Source: an uncultured Muribaculaceae bacterium
GTDB taxonomy: Bacteria > Bacteroidota > Bacteroidia > Bacteroidales > Muribaculaceae
Assembly (NCBI GenBank): GCA_958436175.1
Contig: CAUBJF010000012.1
Coordinates: forward strand, 1 to 64,000
Direction of reading: 5' to 3'
Length of the DNA: 64,000 bases
In this document: positions 62,378 to 64,000 of the stretch, piece by piece
How positions within the stretch are numbered: the stretch's first letter is position 1
Layout of the letters: every line of letters begins with the position of its first letter
Program-made: the position numbers and the translations under genes
The notes under the pieces: model-generated
Database searches by the model: none
Seen by the model: only the letters and a program-made list of their open reading frames with translations
Told to the model about the DNA's origin: nothing

Positions 62378-63376
62378 TCAATACCGTTCCTTGGAGAGTC
62401 GTTTCTGCTTTAGGTCGGCATTCAGGGTGTTGTAGATGTCCGGGTGTGATTCAGCGAATTCCAGTAAAGCGATGCGCTGGGTAATTGTAGGCTGGTCGGT
62501 GTTCTCTCCGAACTGGGAATCGTAGGACGACGAACCAAGTATTTTAAGGCCGTTGATATAGTCTTCTCCCTTACCGAGGTACTGCATGAAGCGGAATGCT
62601 GTCAAATCGGCCTCATATTCCAGACCGGGGGTATATTTGAAGAAGAATTTGGAAGTTGGGAAGGGAATCTCGTTTTTGATATTGACATTGTTGATAACGG
62701 TCACGTCATTGCCTATCCAGCCGTAGTCATAGGGATGCGGATCAAGGGCTACTGCAGCTGTAGCCAGACCGACAACACCCACGGTCAGTGCTCCGGCGAG
62801 CAAAGCGTCCTTTCGATCCTGCTTGGCCACCTGGTAGAAACTCCGGCAGTGATCTTTCAAAATGCCATGGACGTATTGATTGGCAACGAGTCCCATGAGT
62901 ATGTCGCGTGTGAGGCCTTTCCTTGAAATGAGTCCGGATGTTACGCACATGGCGAAGCCATCGTCAGTGAGAGCCGTGAAAGCATCGGCCTCGTCGGCAT
63001 AGACCACGTAGAGCCTGCAATTATTGTCCCGGTAGGGGATTCCCATGTCTGTCAGGAGTGAATCGCAATACCCCTGCATACCCTCCACAATCGACTCATC
63101 ATATCGGGAATAGAAACGGGGAAGTTCGGCAGTCATACGCAGAGCTTCCTTCTCTGCCCCCTTGTTTTTTTCCATGTCGCGGAGGAATTTGAGATACATC
63201 TCATTGTAATCGACAATGTCCATCCAGAAAGCCGCCGGTGTGCTGTCTTCCAAACATCTTGCTTCGATAGGTACGTCATATTTTTCGATTAGTTTTGTAT
63301 ATCGTTTCTCGATGTTGGCCGCATTAGCTACGATAGCTGAAACGATGGCGATGATAAGGAGGATTTTCTTTTTCAT
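62378..63376 (-). CDS. secreted M48-like protein with degenerate zinc site
   Basis: 332 residues with a signal peptide (about residues 1-19). The order of elements follows periplasmic M48 peptidases: a strand and loop with Asp-Ala-Phe-Thr-Ala and Cys-Val-Thr-Ser-Gly-Leu-Ile (about 131-150), then the helix that normally carries His-Glu-x-x-His, a hydrophobic stretch (about 191-211), and a helix with Glu253-Tyr-Glu-Ala-Asp257, the Glu-x-x-Ala-Asp third-ligand motif. At the catalytic helix the sequence is Asn166-Gln-Tyr-Val-His170, so the first zinc His and the catalytic Glu are lost while His170 and Glu253 remain. It is therefore probably inactive as a protease and may bind a partner. The frame is intact, so it is not a decayed gene. 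It has its own promoter. Confidence 0.75.
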   Translation of the reverse strand: MKKKILLIIAIVSAIVANAANIEKRYTKLIEKYDVPIEARCLEDSTPAAFWMDIVDYNEMYLKFLRDMEKNKGAEKEALRMTAELPRFYSRYDESIVEGMQGYCDSLLTDMGIPYRDNNCRLYVVYADEADAFTALTDDGFAMCVTSGLISRKGLTRDILMGLVANQYVHGILKDHCRSFYQVAKQDRKDALLAGALTVGVVGLATAAVALDPHPYDYGWIGNDVTVINNVNIKNEIPFPTSKFFFKYTPGLEYEADLTAFRFMQYLGKGEDYINGLKILGSSSYDSQFGENTDQPTITQRIALLEFAESHPDIYNTLNADLKQKRLSKERY

Positions 63377-63405
63377 GGATGCGATATGTTCTGGTGATAC
63401 AATCG

Positions 63406-63436
63406 CAAAGTTATCATTATTTTTCTTTGTGAGAAA
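63406..63436 (-). promoter_or_regulatory. promoter of the M48-like gene
   Basis: On the minus strand TTTC (63433-63436) and TAACTTTG (63406-63413) are 19 nt apart; the -7 element is perfect and the -33 has one mismatch. The leader would be about 25 nt. Confidence 0.6.
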
Positions 63437-63650
63437 AGAATGATACAGAAAAACTGCGAAATTATCGATATTTTCTTATTTCGGCTTGTGGCTGCCATGT
63501 CATAGATAACTGTGACGGTTGCTGGGAAGAACCAGTTGAAGGTTTAGACAGTAATAGACAATATTATATTGAAATGCTTTTCCGGATGTAAACATTTTTG
63601 ATTCGATATGCGTCTAAATATCAACACCCATTTCACTAAATACTGACAAA

Positions 63651-64000
63651 ATGAATCTATCGGGCAGACGACACAGCAACAATGTCACCGACCGTCGCAG
63701 AATATCCGGCAAAGCCATAGGAGCAGGTGGTATCGGCGCAGTAATACTCGGTGTCATCATCACACTCCTTTCGGGAGGCAATCTCGGCGACGTGTTCAAC
63801 AATATGATGGGGTCGCAGTTGCAGCAACAGTATGTGACCTCGACAACGGGGGGGCCGGCCTCGCCGGAGGAGCAGCGTCTGTTCGACATAGCCTCAAAGG
63901 TGCTTGCCGGGACTGAAGATGTATGGACACGCGAATTCCAACGACAGGGCTGGGGTGAGTACACAGCCCCGCAGATGGTGATATACAGCGGAGCCATCCA
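63651..64000 (+). CDS. YpfJ-type neutral zinc metallopeptidase, N-terminal part only
   Basis: The frame opens at the ATG at 63651 and runs off the right edge, showing 116 complete residues. The start Met-Asn-Leu-Ser-Gly-Arg-Arg-His-Ser-Asn-Asn-Val-Thr-Asp-Arg-Arg, the membrane helix (about residues 22-42) and Thr-Glu-Asp-Val-Trp-Thr-Arg-Glu-Phe (about 88-96) followed by Tyr-Thr-Ala-Pro-Gln-Met-Val are characteristic of the YpfJ family (PF04228). The zinc motif lies beyond the window. It diverges from the M48-like gene across about 270 bases. Confidence 0.88.
   Translation, partial: MNLSGRRHSNNVTDRRRISGKAIGAGGIGAVILGVIITLLSGGNLGDVFNNMMGSQLQQQYVTSTTGGPASPEEQRLFDIASKVLAGTEDVWTREFQRQGWGEYTAPQMVIYSGAI

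Overview
The window comes from a Bacteroidales genome, most likely a gut member such as the Muribaculaceae; the family-level placement is inference. Support includes Bacteroidetes-type promoters (TTTG, about 20 nt, then TAnnTTTG) ahead of several genes, weak or absent Shine-Dalgarno sites, a fused SecDF, a bifunctional DAHP synthase/chorismate mutase, a DUF4494 protein, an FtsL-like protein, and secreted glycosidases scattered among housekeeping genes. Coding is dense and the codons are G+C-rich at third positions, which produces many long antisense shadow frames. I saw no rRNA, tRNA, CRISPR array, insertion sequence or prophage.

Layout. 1-8.8 kb: a TPR lipoprotein cut by the left edge, a 70-residue membrane protein, a secreted six-hairpin-type glycosidase, and a TPR protein paired with an outer-membrane barrel. 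9-12 kb: secDF. 12-17.8 kb: two convergent secreted glycosidases, a DUF2961-DUF4185 (GH172-GH183-like) fusion and a GH2 enzyme. 17.8-20.3 kb (minus strand): aroF-type DAHP synthase/chorismate mutase, frr and pyrH. 20.4-24.7 kb: a GH109-like lipoprotein, a DUF486 membrane protein and a GH51 arabinofuranosidase. 24.8-40.2 kb: the division and cell-wall cluster rsmH-ftsL-ftsI-murE-mraY-murD-ftsW-murG-murC-ftsQ-ftsA-ftsZ, with no mraZ in front. It continues without a break into a sirtuin, a sigma factor, a DUF4494 protein and a YggS-type PLP protein, ending at a strong bidirectional terminator.

42.8-50.4 kb (minus strand): a membrane pyrophosphatase, an SGNH hydrolase, and a two-component system (response regulator and kinase) directly upstream of a Pit-type phosphate transporter, which suggests phosphate-linked control. 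50.6-55.1 kb: a Tat-exported Gfo/Idh/MocA oxidoreductase followed by a large HEAT-repeat/DUF1080 protein, a pair that fits oxidative (3-keto) glycoside cleavage. 55.1-62 kb (minus strand): an FGGY kinase, a DcaP-like porin, an MFS transporter, a GadC-like amino-acid antiporter and a phosphatidylserine-decarboxylase-family enzyme. The last two look like a decarboxylation/antiport module. 62-64 kb: an M48-like protein that has lost its HExxH motif, and the start of a YpfJ-type zinc peptidase at the right edge.

The best candidates for undescribed biology are the GH172-GH183-like fusion at 12.0-15.0 kb, the pyruvoyl-type decarboxylase plus GadC-like antiporter at 59.1-62.0 kb, the oxidoreductase/HEAT-DUF1080 pair at 50.6-55.1 kb, and the degenerate M48 protein at 62.4-63.4 kb.
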